From Lewinellaceae bacterium (GTDB lineage Bacteria; Bacteroidota; Bacteroidia; Chitinophagales; Saprospiraceae), in assembly GCA_020636025.1 (NCBI GenBank), contig JACJYQ010000004.1, positions 1 through 64,000 of the forward strand: a stretch of 64,000 nt of DNA, written 5' to 3'. The notes beneath the pieces are model-generated. The model made no database searches. It saw nothing but the letters and a program-made list of their open reading frames with translations, and was not told the DNA's origin. Positions within the stretch are counted from its first letter, which is position 1. Every line of letters starts with the position of its first letter. Shown in pieces: positions 33,457 through 43,861 of the stretch. The translations under genes were made by a program, and so were the position numbers.

Positions 33457-36400
33457 ATGAAACTCCTTGCGCTGACAGGCCTTGTCGTTGTTCTTGTGGT
33501 ATCCAACTCTTCAGCACAATGTCCAACTCTTGGTCAAAACGCTACGTTCACCTCCACGGACTGTTTGCCAGGCAGTAATCCCTGCGCCTTGTGCCCGGGA
33601 GACTCTTATACGCTTAACGCTACAGGCTCCAATCTGACTGCAGGTGACTGCATCAATTGGTATATCAGTGATCAACCAAATTTCAACCCCTATAATGGAG
33701 AGGGCACATTGCTTGGTTGTTCAGCGCTGACTACCCCACCCCCCGATCCATGTAATCCGAATCCTATTTTTCTCGGCATATTTGTAAATGCCTGTGGTAC
33801 AGAGGAAAATAACGAATTTATGGCTATGTGGTCGGGCGGCGGATTCAATTTGAGTGACCTGACGGCAACGTATGAAGACCCCGCAAACAATGGGTGCAGC
33901 TGGCAGGTGCCAAGTGGTGCAGTACAATCGAGTATTACTTCAGAATGCCCGGGTGCCGTATTTGTAGGAGCCGGCGATGATGTACCAGCCAATGTTCCAT
34001 TGGTGATTTTCGGTAGTAATCAGGCAGATTTTGACTACAATTTCAGTGGCTTGTGTTCTGTTTACGGCACTTTCTATGTCACGCAAAGTGATTGTGCGCC
34101 AGCCACTGAACTATTCCCCAATACAGGAAACGGTACTGTTACGACCAATCTATCCATTGGTTGCTGGTCGGATGACATTACCTATGATCTCAGTCAAATT
34201 TCAAATGTAAATGGCGCTTTTGTTGCAGAGTTACCCATACTTGGTACCATTTACGGACAGGGAGGATGTGCCTGGCCCAGTTTCCCAGGTTTGCCAGGTG
34301 GTTCGCCAATAATTGAAATAGAGCCACTGACAGTGATGGTAGATGCCGATGAATGCAACATGGGACCATATTACATAGTTGGGATTTACGAACCGCTTCC
34401 TTCGGGTTGTCCCGAAACCATGACGAATTACCTCAGCTACGACGTTAATTGCCCAACGCCTGTATTAAGTACGGATGATATATGCGCCAGCGTAAATAAT
34501 TATGACTTAACCCAACTGCAAGACCCACTAGTACCAGATGGCAGCTGGTTGGGCCCTGGTGTTACCGGCAATTTGTTTGATGCAAGCGGGCTTAGTGGTC
34601 CAATAGACCTCATGTTTACGCCTACATCTCCATGTGGTACTGCAGCAACCACGACAGTCAATATTCTGGAATCGCCTGTAGCCACCATTGATCCGGTGAT
34701 GCCCGTTTGTGCCGGTGGTTCAACTTTGCTTACCATTAATTTTTCCGGAAATCCATTGTGGGATTTTGATTTATTTGCCAATGGAGTATTTCAAAACAGC
34801 CTCAGCACAGGGGACAATCCATTTGATGTTCAGGTCTCCCCTCTTTCAAACACAGCCTACACCATTCAAAATTTGACTGACATAAATGGATGTCCGGGCG
34901 AGGATGTTTCTGTATTTGTCATGGTTTCCGGGTCAACGACGGATGCCGTACTCACCCTCGTAGGAAATGACACGATCTGTGCGGGCAGTTCAACACTTTT
35001 CTGGGTGGATTTTACAGGTGGTGTTGCACCCTATGATTTTGAATATGCCTTAAATGGCGTGGTTCAGGCTCCCCAGCTTGACATTACACAGGATCCATAT
35101 ATTTTTCCTATTACCATCACGGATAGTACTGTTGTCACGCTGGTTAGTGTTACTGATGATAACGGTTGTAATGGTACAGTATCGGGTTCGGCATTGGTAG
35201 AAACCTTGCCTGCTCCTTCGGCTATGCTTGAATCTGACACGGTTTTCATTTGTGAAGGATTCAGTGATACCCTGACTGTTAGTTTGAGCGGTATGGCTCC
35301 TTTTACATTCGTTTACAGCATCAATGGGGTGAATCAACCGCCCATAATGACTGATTCGAGTAATTACCAAATCGTAGTTACCCCAAGCAGCGATACGACA
35401 AACTATACCCTTGTAAGCGTGCAGGATACAATCTGCCAGGGTTTGGTTAGTGGTCAATATCAGATTATTCTGACACAGGCGCCAACTGGCACCTTGAGCG
35501 GAGTCGACTCAATTTGTACCGGTGAGTTTGCCAACTTGATTTTCAATTTGAGTGGCGGCGGTCCCTACACCATAGAATATACAGCAAATGGTGTTCCACA
35601 GACGCCAATTCAAACAATAACGAGTCCATTTGTTCAACAGGTTAACCCTTCTGTCACAACTACTTACGAAATTACTTCTCTTGTAACTCCCGGATGTCCC
35701 GGCATTGTTTCAGACTCAGTTGAAATATATGTACAACCAACCCCCACAGCTGTTATTTCAGGTGGAGGACAGATTTGTCAGGGTGGTAGCGGAACTGATG
35801 TGATCATCACCTTTACGGGAGTGGGGCCTTATACCTTTATTTATTCCGCCAACAACGTCAACCAGCCGGAAATTACAACCACTCAGAATCCATACGTTCT
35901 TCATGTGAACCCGGCTGCTGGCGTAGCGTATCGTCTTACCTCATTTAATGATGCATTATGTGATGGCACTTTTAGTGGTATCGCCCAGGTTTTTGTATTT
36001 GTACCGGCATCCGCAACCATGTCGGGCAGTGCCGTTTTCTGTGATTCAGCCAAGACTGATATACTGATTGATTTTAATGGATCAGGACCTTTTACAATTG
36101 AGTACACCATTGACGGGGTACTTCAACCACCCATATTCACATCAGATGATCCGTATTTTTTACCGGTAATGACGGATACAACCGTAACCTATGAGTTGGT
36201 TACGGTAGAATCTCCAGGATGCACAGGGATTCCGGTTGGATCTGCAACCATCACCGTTAACTACGCCCCTACCTATGAGAATTTTGACATAGTATGTGAT
36301 CCTGCTCAATTCGAATACACAGTTAGTTTCGACATAATTGGCGGAACTCCGCCATATACGCTGGTGAATGGAAGCGGTACGTTTACAGGAGACCAGTTTA

Positions 36401-39400
36401 CAAGTGCCCCGATAAATCAGGCCAATGGCTATTTTATTGAATTCCATGATGATAGTGATTGTGGGAATATAGTCATAAGTGGCCAATCGACCTGCAACTG
36501 CACAACAGATGCTGGGACAATGGATCTTACGCCTATAGAGTTGTGCATCGGCGAAACTGCCATGGCAGGTTATAATGGAGGCTTTATAAACGATGGTAAT
36601 GATCTGCAGATGTTTATTCTGCATACCACGCCAGGGATACCGGTGGGAAATATTCTGGCCTGGAACAGCGCTCCTAATTTTACTTTTCAGGCAGGCATGA
36701 CGGCTGGAACTACCTACTATATTTCATCTATTTCGGGGAATGACGATGGATTTGGACAGGTTGATCTGAGCGATATTTGCTTGTCAGTTTCTCAGGGAAC
36801 CCCGGTAGTGTTTTTTGATTTCCCAACTGCAGACATTGGGATAAGCAACCCAAAAGTGTGCCTGGGAGATTCTTTAACTGTACTGGTAAATTTCACAGGT
36901 TCTCCTGACTTTTCATTTATCCCACAATTGGGTATGACCGCTCAGGCACCGATCAGTGGAATTGCGGGAAATCAATATGCTTATGTAGTGTATCCGACAC
37001 AGGACACTACCCTATCAATATTAAGCGTATCGGACAGTTTTTGCGCGAACGGTAATACTTTCGGGATGGTCGACATAAATGTTACCACCCCGCCAAGTTT
37101 TGGCCCTGTAACCACAAATTGCGATTATGTAAACGAAACCTATACGATTTCCTTCCCTGTTACAGGAACGCCGGTATTTAACCTGGAAGGAATTCTGGCC
37201 GGGTTCAATGGTATAGAGTTTACCAGCCTTCCCATTGCATTTGGCACACCATACCTGGCTTACCTCACTGATGCAGATAGTTGTGGTGTTGACACCTTAA
37301 GCGGCATTGGCGTTTGTGCCTGTTTATCAGACGCAGGCGTTATGAGTCAGGTTCAAGTAAACGCCTGTAGCTCAGACACAATTACTGTCCCGTCTACAAT
37401 GGCACCAGTAATTGATCCGGGTGATCAACTTATGTATATATTACATACCAATCCAGGACTACCCATTGGTACCATACTGGGTTGGAATACTACCCCAAGT
37501 TTCGGGTTTATGGCTGGTATGATACCGGGTACTATTTACTACATATCTGCTATCGTAGGCAATCCGGACGGGATGGGAATGATTGATTTGAATGACCCCT
37601 GTTTATCCGTCGCAGATGGCACACCCGTAATGTGGTACCCAAGCCCAACGGCGACGCTAACCACTGGCACATTTCACATTTGTCCGGGTGGTGCGCAGGC
37701 GTTGATTGTTTCCCTGACCGGCACCCCGAACTACACCTTGACCTATACCAGCAATGCCACCATGTTTACGGTGATGCCGACCCAGAATTTATTCAGCATC
37801 AATGCGCAGTTGCAGCAAAGTGCCACCATTACACTCACAGGTGTGACCGATGCTAACGGCTGTACGGGTACAGTTTCAGGAATGGCTTTTGTAAATGTAC
37901 ACCAGCCACCCCTGGTTGTCAATCTCGATCATGATTGTGATTTTGCCAACATGACCTATACCCTTGACTTTGATGTTACCAACGGCGATTTAAGTACTAC
38001 CGTGATTACTGGTTTGACAGGTATTTTCGATACCATGAGTGGACATTTTACCAGCAATCCCATTTCTACCAGTCAGCCATACGATTTTACTGTTTCGGAT
38101 TCCTGGGGATGCGGCACTTTCACGGCAGCAGATACTATTGATTGCAGTTGTGTAACTGATGCTGGCGCTATGACCAACGAGAATTTGGTTCTGTGTGCAG
38201 GAGACGTGGCAACTACCGGACTTGTGACAGGTGCCAATCTGGAGCCTGGCGACACATTGTTCTATTACCTGGTAGATAGCCCATCTCCATCTACCTGGAA
38301 CATTCTGGATACTAATTCGGTACCGAGTTTCATGTTCAACAGTACTACTATGACCTATGAAACTACGTATTATATTGTAGCACTTGCCGGCAACAACATA
38401 TTTGGCAATCTCGATCTCAATGATCCCTGTCTTTCCAGTGCTCAGGGACCAACTGTAGTATGGAGAACACCTGTAACCGCCACCATTTCAGGGATGGACA
38501 CCATTTGCTTTGGCAATTCAGCAGAACTTCAGGTTAGTTTTACTGGTAACGGTCCATTTTTCTTTACCTATTCAGATGGCGGTATCAACCAGGTGGTGAG
38601 CAACATTGCTCAAAATCCTTACACTCTTTCAGTAACTCCTGCAACAACAAGTACTTACACGCTTCAGGGCATTACTGGCGCGGGCACATGTCTGGGAACA
38701 GTAGGCGGCAACGCAATTGTGCAAGTCAATCCGATCCCAATGGCGATTAACCTGACTGAAAGTTGCGATCTCTCTACAGAAACCTATGTCGTAAGTTTTG
38801 ATATAAGTAATGGTACTGCTCCAAACCCGGTTTACAGCGCTATTGGCCTGGCCGGGGATTTGATTGACACAACATTTACCTCATTCTCTGTGCCTGGGGC
38901 TCAGGCGTACTCGGTTATTATCACCGATGATATTGGCTGTTCTACTACGGTTTCAGGTATGCCAAATTGCGTTTGCACCAGTATTGCCGGTACTCTATCC
39001 AATATTCAGGACGCTTGTTTGCCGGGAGGATTGGTTAGTGGGCAGTCAAATGGGAATTCCGATCTTGATACAAATGATGTGGTCCGGTATATACTTTGTA
39101 CCGATCCGGCTATTCTACCTGCGGGTATTATTACAGAGTCCAATACACCTCAATTCGGTTTTCAGGCTGGGATGACAGCCGAAACAACCTACTATATCGT
39201 AGTGGCTGTTGGCAATGCATTGCCCAATGGTTCATTGGATTTTGCAGATCCCTGTCGGGCATTTTCTGTTGGACATCCGGTTGTATTTCATGACGTTCCT
39301 ACAGCCTCCATAACAGGAAGTTCCAGTGTTTGTCTGGGAGATGATGCCAGTTTTATCATACATTTTACCGGGAATGCACCCTTTACTTACATATACTCTC

Positions 39401-40842
39401 TGAATGGTGTGGCACAGGCATCACAAGTGAGTAATGTTGACAGTGTTGTCATTGATTTAACAAATATTCAAACAAATCAACTCATTACCCTTGTTTCTGC
39501 AGAAGATGCATTTTGTGATGCCCTTGCCAGTGGCCAGGCGACGATCAATATTCTACCCTCTCCTACTGCTTCCTTGAGTGCGCTGCCAACTATATGTCTG
39601 GGAGATAGTACAGCCTTGACCCTGTCGCTCAGCGGAGCCAACACCTTTGATGTAACCATTTCAGGAGGTGCAACGCCAATTGTAATCAACAATGCGCAGG
39701 ATGGAAACACCGTATTTGTAACGCCAACTGCGTCAACCAGTTATTTTATATCCAATCTCGTTGCTTCCGGAAATAACTGCTCATCGATCATTGGTGGTGG
39801 TGTTACCATTAATACGGATGAGGTCACGGCCAATGCAACGCTATCCGATTATACAGGATTTAACATAAGTTGTCCGAATGGAAACGATGGCAGCATAGAG
39901 ATAAATCCCCTAACGGGTTTAAGTCCATACGCTGCCTTGTGGTCTGATGGCGTCCAGGGAATTGTCAGAACTGATTTGCCAGAAGGCACTTACCAGTTAA
40001 CCCTGAGTGATCAAATCGGTTGTACGCTGGTTCAGGATTTTTCTTTAACTGCTCCCATGGAGTTGGGCTTACAGTTGGATCCGGTTAGTCCATTGTGCTT
40101 TGGCCAGTCAAATGGCTTGATTACCCTTTCAGGCATAAGCGGGGGCGCTGGTACATTCAGTTTGTTGCTTAATGGCAACCCGATTGGGCTTGTAGATACG
40201 CTGCCATTTATCATTCCAAATCTGGCGAGCGGCACATATACCATTGGAATTGAAGATTCAAATGGTTGTATTAGTGATGATACCACCCAGGTTACGGCAC
40301 CGGTGCCCTTAATGTTGAATATTGGCAGAGATACTGTGATTGAGTTTGGAGACAGTTTGTTCCTCCAGGCCATTCATAATGCTGTTCAGATAGATACTTT
40401 TTATTGGTCTCCTCAAACTTATTTATCAAGCCCAGATCTTTTAGGTGCCTGGAGTAGCCCGCTAAACTCTATAAGCTATCAGATGTACCTGAGAGATGCA
40501 ATAGGATGCGAAGTACTCGACAACATTTCTATTTTGGTAAGAAAAAGTCACCGGGTATATATTCCTAATATTATTTACCCATTATCTGTCAACTCAAACA
40601 ACATCTTTACGGTTTATGGTGGTGCTGAGGTTGCCAGCGTAAGATATATGAGGATATTTGACAGATGGGGAGAACTGGTTTACGAAAACAATGACTTTCA
40701 GGCCGGAGAAACAAATGAAGGTTGGGATGGCACTTTTAAAGGCCAGTTTGTAGACCCGGCAGTTTTCGTATATTTGGTTGAAATTGAGTATATTGATGGA
40801 ACCACCGAATTGTTCAAAGGAGATATTACGGTGATCCGATGA
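33457..40842 (+). CDS. Giant gliding-motility-associated surface protein, T9SS type B
   Basis: From the ATG at 33457 the product is 2,461 residues with a signal peptide (MKLLALTGLVVVLVVSNSSAQ); the 27 residues in frame upstream look non-coding. About ten Ig/PKD-like repeats of ~90 residues share the pattern IxxGGxxICxGxS, then TGxGPFTFxYxxNG, then TTTYxLxSVxD. In the second half, four copies of a ~200-residue module share LHTxPGxPxGxILxWN, AGMTxGTTYYI and DLxDPCLS. Two SprB-like repeats (about 39850-40310; CPNGNDGSIEI, CFGQSNGLITL) precede a gliding-motility-type C-terminal domain (VYIPNIIYP, FDRWGELVYEN, GWDGTFKG). This is probably an adhesin exported by T9SS. No catalytic motif is seen. Confidence 0.85.
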   Translation: MKLLALTGLVVVLVVSNSSAQCPTLGQNATFTSTDCLPGSNPCALCPGDSYTLNATGSNLTAGDCINWYISDQPNFNPYNGEGTLLGCSALTTPPPDPCNPNPIFLGIFVNACGTEENNEFMAMWSGGGFNLSDLTATYEDPANNGCSWQVPSGAVQSSITSECPGAVFVGAGDDVPANVPLVIFGSNQADFDYNFSGLCSVYGTFYVTQSDCAPATELFPNTGNGTVTTNLSIGCWSDDITYDLSQISNVNGAFVAELPILGTIYGQGGCAWPSFPGLPGGSPIIEIEPLTVMVDADECNMGPYYIVGIYEPLPSGCPETMTNYLSYDVNCPTPVLSTDDICASVNNYDLTQLQDPLVPDGSWLGPGVTGNLFDASGLSGPIDLMFTPTSPCGTAATTTVNILESPVATIDPVMPVCAGGSTLLTINFSGNPLWDFDLFANGVFQNSLSTGDNPFDVQVSPLSNTAYTIQNLTDINGCPGEDVSVFVMVSGSTTDAVLTLVGNDTICAGSSTLFWVDFTGGVAPYDFEYALNGVVQAPQLDITQDPYIFPITITDSTVVTLVSVTDDNGCNGTVSGSALVETLPAPSAMLESDTVFICEGFSDTLTVSLSGMAPFTFVYSINGVNQPPIMTDSSNYQIVVTPSSDTTNYTLVSVQDTICQGLVSGQYQIILTQAPTGTLSGVDSICTGEFANLIFNLSGGGPYTIEYTANGVPQTPIQTITSPFVQQVNPSVTTTYEITSLVTPGCPGIVSDSVEIYVQPTPTAVISGGGQICQGGSGTDVIITFTGVGPYTFIYSANNVNQPEITTTQNPYVLHVNPAAGVAYRLTSFNDALCDGTFSGIAQVFVFVPASATMSGSAVFCDSAKTDILIDFNGSGPFTIEYTIDGVLQPPIFTSDDPYFLPVMTDTTVTYELVTVESPGCTGIPVGSATITVNYAPTYENFDIVCDPAQFEYTVSFDIIGGTPPYTLVNGSGTFTGDQFTSAPINQANGYFIEFHDDSDCGNIVISGQSTCNCTTDAGTMDLTPIELCIGETAMAGYNGGFINDGNDLQMFILHTTPGIPVGNILAWNSAPNFTFQAGMTAGTTYYISSISGNDDGFGQVDLSDICLSVSQGTPVVFFDFPTADIGISNPKVCLGDSLTVLVNFTGSPDFSFIPQLGMTAQAPISGIAGNQYAYVVYPTQDTTLSILSVSDSFCANGNTFGMVDINVTTPPSFGPVTTNCDYVNETYTISFPVTGTPVFNLEGILAGFNGIEFTSLPIAFGTPYLAYLTDADSCGVDTLSGIGVCACLSDAGVMSQVQVNACSSDTITVPSTMAPVIDPGDQLMYILHTNPGLPIGTILGWNTTPSFGFMAGMIPGTIYYISAIVGNPDGMGMIDLNDPCLSVADGTPVMWYPSPTATLTTGTFHICPGGAQALIVSLTGTPNYTLTYTSNATMFTVMPTQNLFSINAQLQQSATITLTGVTDANGCTGTVSGMAFVNVHQPPLVVNLDHDCDFANMTYTLDFDVTNGDLSTTVITGLTGIFDTMSGHFTSNPISTSQPYDFTVSDSWGCGTFTAADTIDCSCVTDAGAMTNENLVLCAGDVATTGLVTGANLEPGDTLFYYLVDSPSPSTWNILDTNSVPSFMFNSTTMTYETTYYIVALAGNNIFGNLDLNDPCLSSAQGPTVVWRTPVTATISGMDTICFGNSAELQVSFTGNGPFFFTYSDGGINQVVSNIAQNPYTLSVTPATTSTYTLQGITGAGTCLGTVGGNAIVQVNPIPMAINLTESCDLSTETYVVSFDISNGTAPNPVYSAIGLAGDLIDTTFTSFSVPGAQAYSVIITDDIGCSTTVSGMPNCVCTSIAGTLSNIQDACLPGGLVSGQSNGNSDLDTNDVVRYILCTDPAILPAGIITESNTPQFGFQAGMTAETTYYIVVAVGNALPNGSLDFADPCRAFSVGHPVVFHDVPTASITGSSSVCLGDDASFIIHFTGNAPFTYIYSLNGVAQASQVSNVDSVVIDLTNIQTNQLITLVSAEDAFCDALASGQATINILPSPTASLSALPTICLGDSTALTLSLSGANTFDVTISGGATPIVINNAQDGNTVFVTPTASTSYFISNLVASGNNCSSIIGGGVTINTDEVTANATLSDYTGFNISCPNGNDGSIEINPLTGLSPYAALWSDGVQGIVRTDLPEGTYQLTLSDQIGCTLVQDFSLTAPMELGLQLDPVSPLCFGQSNGLITLSGISGGAGTFSLLLNGNPIGLVDTLPFIIPNLASGTYTIGIEDSNGCISDDTTQVTAPVPLMLNIGRDTVIEFGDSLFLQAIHNAVQIDTFYWSPQTYLSSPDLLGAWSSPLNSISYQMYLRDAIGCEVLDNISILVRKSHRVYIPNIIYPLSVNSNNIFTVYGGAEVASVRYMRIFDRWGELVYENNDFQAGETNEGWDGTFKGQFVDPAVFVYLVEIEYIDGTTELFKGDITVIR

Positions 40843-40856
40843 TTTGAAATTAGCCT

Positions 40857-41594
40857 ATGAATCCTTCCCGAGAAAAAAAGATAAGATCAGTAATCAAACA
40901 ATCTCAACCGGATCTGACGGTGATTCTTGAAAACATTGCAGACCCTCTTAATATCAGTGCTGTTTTGAGATCATGCGATGCTGTAGGTGTAAGAGAAGTT
41001 TTTGTTGTGTACACAAAAGACTATCTGGATAAACGAGGGTTGTTGCTTGGTAAAAGAACTTCCGGTGGCACATTTAAATGGATAGATGTGTACCATTTTG
41101 ACAATCTGGAGGAGTGTATGACACGGGTGAAAGAACGCTACGGTAGAGTATTGGCTACTTCACTTGGAGAAAAAAGTGATTCATTGTACGAGTTGGATTT
41201 AACTTCACCAGTGGCACTGCTATTTGGCAACGAAGATGAAGGCGTAAGTGATGAAGCTCTGGCGCTTTCAGACGGCAATTTTTTAATTCCTCAAGCCGGA
41301 TTCGCAGAAAGTCTGAATATATCTGTTGCCTGTGCCGTGACCTTGTTCGAAGCCAGGCGACAGAGGGCAAAAAAAGGCTTTTACAGTCGAAAATCCAAGT
41401 TCAACATGTCGCAGCAGGAACAATTGTTCCAGCGTTGGAACAACATGATCACAGGAAAGAAAGTAAATTTGCGCAAAGCAATTAAGATTGGCATTGACTC
41501 GGCTAAACTCATGCCTGTTTATGTGGATCGCGATCCGGAAATTCCAAAAAAACCACGCACACGTCCGAACCCGATGTCAAAATTTGATTTATAA
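40857..41594 (+). CDS. trmH: TrmH-family tRNA/rRNA 2'-O-methyltransferase
   Basis: The 245-residue SPOUT methyltransferase shows motif 1 in ILENIADPLNISAVLRSCDA (N and R needed for methyl transfer), motif 2 in ALLFGNEDEGVSDEAL and motif 3 in IPQAGFAESLNISVACAV (the trefoil-knot SAM site). The C-terminal extension with QQEQLFQRWNNM and a basic tail resembles tRNA Gm18 methyltransferase TrmH rather than the shorter TrmL. It starts 14 nt after the giant gene and 3 nt before the GT2 gene. Confidence 0.85.
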   Translation: MNPSREKKIRSVIKQSQPDLTVILENIADPLNISAVLRSCDAVGVREVFVVYTKDYLDKRGLLLGKRTSGGTFKWIDVYHFDNLEECMTRVKERYGRVLATSLGEKSDSLYELDLTSPVALLFGNEDEGVSDEALALSDGNFLIPQAGFAESLNISVACAVTLFEARRQRAKKGFYSRKSKFNMSQQEQLFQRWNNMITGKKVNLRKAIKIGIDSAKLMPVYVDRDPEIPKKPRTRPNPMSKFDL

Positions 41595-41597
41595 CCC

Positions 41598-42533
41598 ATG
41601 GAAATCAGCGTTGTCGTTCCACTAAAGAACGAAGAAGAAAGTCTGCCAGAACTGGCTGCCTGGATAGATCGTGTTTGTCAAAATGCGAATCTGACTTATG
41701 AAATTGTGATGGTAGATGATGGAAGCAATGATACTTCCTGGAAAATCATAGAAGAATTACACGCATCCAACAATCGTGTACGGGGAATAAAATTCAGACG
41801 GAATTACGGTAAATCAGCTGCCTTGCACACTGCTTTTCAGGTTGTACAGGGAGATGTAGTGATTACCATGGACGCTGATTTGCAGGACAGTCCTGATGAA
41901 ATTCCGGCTTTGTACAAAATGATCAAGGAGGAAGGATATGACCTGGTGAGCGGCTGGAAGAAAAAAAGGTACGATCCCATTAGCAAAACCCTTCCTACTA
42001 AATTATTTAATGCTGCCACCCGGTGGATGAGCGGCATACAACTTCACGATTTTAATTGTGGACTAAAAGCCTATAGGCTTGATGTCGTAAAGGCCATTGA
42101 AGTATACGGCGAAATGCATCGCTATATTCCAGTAATTGCCAAATGGGCAGGATTTCCCAGGATTGGAGAGAAAGTTGTTGAGCACAGATCCCGCAAATAC
42201 GGTAGTACAAAATACGGCGGCTGGGACAGATTCATCAACGGCCCCCTCGATTTGATGAGCATTTCGTTTGTGGGTAAGTTCGGCAAACGGCCCATGCACT
42301 TTTTTGGCATGTTGGGTATGCTTTCATTTTTTATTGGATTCTGTATTTTGTTGTATCTGAGCATTTCCAAAACCCTGTTTCAGGAATATGGAATTGCAGA
42401 CAGACCACTATTTTACTTCGGCATACTGGCATTGATCATCGGCAGCCAGTTGTTTCTTACAGGATTCATCGCTGAGCTGATAAACAGAAACTCCTCAATC
42501 AGGAATAATTACCTTATTGAAAAGGAAATTTAG
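41598..42533 (+). CDS. Glycosyltransferase family 2, DPM1/GtrB-like
   Basis: The 311-residue enzyme has an N-terminal GT-A domain: ISVVVPLKNEEESLPELA, IVMVDDGSNDTSW, GDVVITMDADLQDSPDEIP (DxD metal site) and the acceptor-loop motif FNCGLKAYR. Two C-terminal membrane helices follow (about residues 232-257 and 270-292). This is the plan of polyprenyl-phosphate mannosyl/glucosyl transferases that charge undecaprenyl phosphate with a sugar for later use outside the membrane. It starts 3 nt after trmH. Confidence 0.88.
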   Translation: MEISVVVPLKNEEESLPELAAWIDRVCQNANLTYEIVMVDDGSNDTSWKIIEELHASNNRVRGIKFRRNYGKSAALHTAFQVVQGDVVITMDADLQDSPDEIPALYKMIKEEGYDLVSGWKKKRYDPISKTLPTKLFNAATRWMSGIQLHDFNCGLKAYRLDVVKAIEVYGEMHRYIPVIAKWAGFPRIGEKVVEHRSRKYGSTKYGGWDRFINGPLDLMSISFVGKFGKRPMHFFGMLGMLSFFIGFCILLYLSISKTLFQEYGIADRPLFYFGILALIIGSQLFLTGFIAELINRNSSIRNNYLIEKEI

Positions 42534-42618
42534 GTTTCAAAATCTAAAAATCCAATTGTTTGTCGAATGCTGAAAACCATTTTGGCAAGTTTCGCGTTTT
42601 TGAGGAACAGACTTTACT

Positions 42619-43854
42619 ATGGATTCAAGCCTTACACTTTCCAAACCCTTAAATGCCATGTCCAGCCAGGTAGCTACCCTAGACTATAGCTTTCACAGGA
42701 GTATCAATTCTGCTGGGAAGGATTGGGATTTGGCGGCTCCTGCAAACGACCTGTTTTTACAGCGCTCTTTCCTACATGTTCTGGAACAGTTTCCTCCAAT
42801 TGGCATGCGCTTTTGCTACCTCGTTTTCTACAAAAATGAACAGCCTGTTGGGGTAGCCGCCTGCCAAATCAAATACTTTAAAGGGGATGATAATATTTCG
42901 GAACTGGAAGCGCCCCGTAAAGACCCCTGTTTTTTTAACGGATTAGCGGTATGGTTTAAAAAATGGGTGGCAGGTAAGGCTGCAGCTGACATTCTGATTT
43001 GTGGCAACATGTTGCTTACAGGAGAGCATGGTTACTATTTCAACCATAAGTTGATTTCAGAAAGTGAATCGATTGAAATACTGGGAAAAGCATTGGAAAA
43101 TGTCCTTGAGCGGATGAGTCGTGAAGGCGTAAAAATGCCGGTTATTCTGGTAAAGGATGTTATTCCGGAGCAGGTTAAACATCGCAACCATCTGAAAAAG
43201 ACGGGGTATACCGAGTTTGATATTCAGCCAAATATGGTGTTGGACCTCAACTTTAAAACCTTCGATGACTATCTGGCAGCGATGTCAACCAAATACAGAA
43301 CGAGAGCCAAGCGGGCTGTAAAAAAACTGGATGGCATTGAAACAAAGGAGTTGACGGCAGAAGAAATCAGACAGGAATTACCCACTATCTACAGATTGTA
43401 CCGGGAAATTGCCAAGAATGCCGGTTTCAACATGGTAGACCTGAATGAGCAGTATTTGCTCGGTATGAAGGAACAACTAGGCGATCATTTTCAAATGTTT
43501 GCCTTTTATCACGAAGGAAAACTGGTTGCCTATTATACCACCATTCACAACCATGAAGAATTGGAAGCACACTTTTTGGGCTATGAAAAAGAGTTGAACC
43601 ACGATTTTCAATTGTACCTGAATATACTGTACAACATAATCAGGATCGGTATTGAAAAAGGTTGTGAAAAAATTGTTTTTGCCAGAACTGCTTTGGAAAT
43701 CAAAAGTTCTGTGGGCGCCCAGGCTCATGATCTTTGGTGCTATTTGAAACATCAAAATCCAATAGCCAATAAATTCGCTGGAACCTTACTTGATTATTTA
43801 AAACCGGTTGAAGAATGGCTTCCCCGTCATCCATTTAAGGAAGAGGTGGCTTAG
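42619..43854 (+). CDS. BioF2-like GNAT acyltransferase
   Basis: The 411-residue protein has two GNAT-type halves. The second, around YLAAMSTKYRTRAKRAVKKL, then MFAFYHEGKLVAYYTTIHN and LEAHFLGYEKELN, matches the FemAB/BioF2-like acetyltransferase pattern. Proteins of this plan transfer acyl or aminoacyl groups to cell-wall or small-molecule amines. The start could also be the ATG at 42658; the first 13 residues carry no conserved features. Possibly part of the same transcript as the GT2 gene, 85 nt upstream. Confidence 0.65.
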   Translation: MDSSLTLSKPLNAMSSQVATLDYSFHRSINSAGKDWDLAAPANDLFLQRSFLHVLEQFPPIGMRFCYLVFYKNEQPVGVAACQIKYFKGDDNISELEAPRKDPCFFNGLAVWFKKWVAGKAAADILICGNMLLTGEHGYYFNHKLISESESIEILGKALENVLERMSREGVKMPVILVKDVIPEQVKHRNHLKKTGYTEFDIQPNMVLDLNFKTFDDYLAAMSTKYRTRAKRAVKKLDGIETKELTAEEIRQELPTIYRLYREIAKNAGFNMVDLNEQYLLGMKEQLGDHFQMFAFYHEGKLVAYYTTIHNHEELEAHFLGYEKELNHDFQLYLNILYNIIRIGIEKGCEKIVFARTALEIKSSVGAQAHDLWCYLKHQNPIANKFAGTLLDYLKPVEEWLPRHPFKEEVA

Positions 43855-43861
43855 AAAAAAT

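Noticed and set aside
35050..36624. Minus-strand ORFs inside the giant surface-protein gene
   Set aside because: They mirror the repetitive Thr/Gly/Asn-rich coding strand and change with each repeat; none has a plausible start region or motif.
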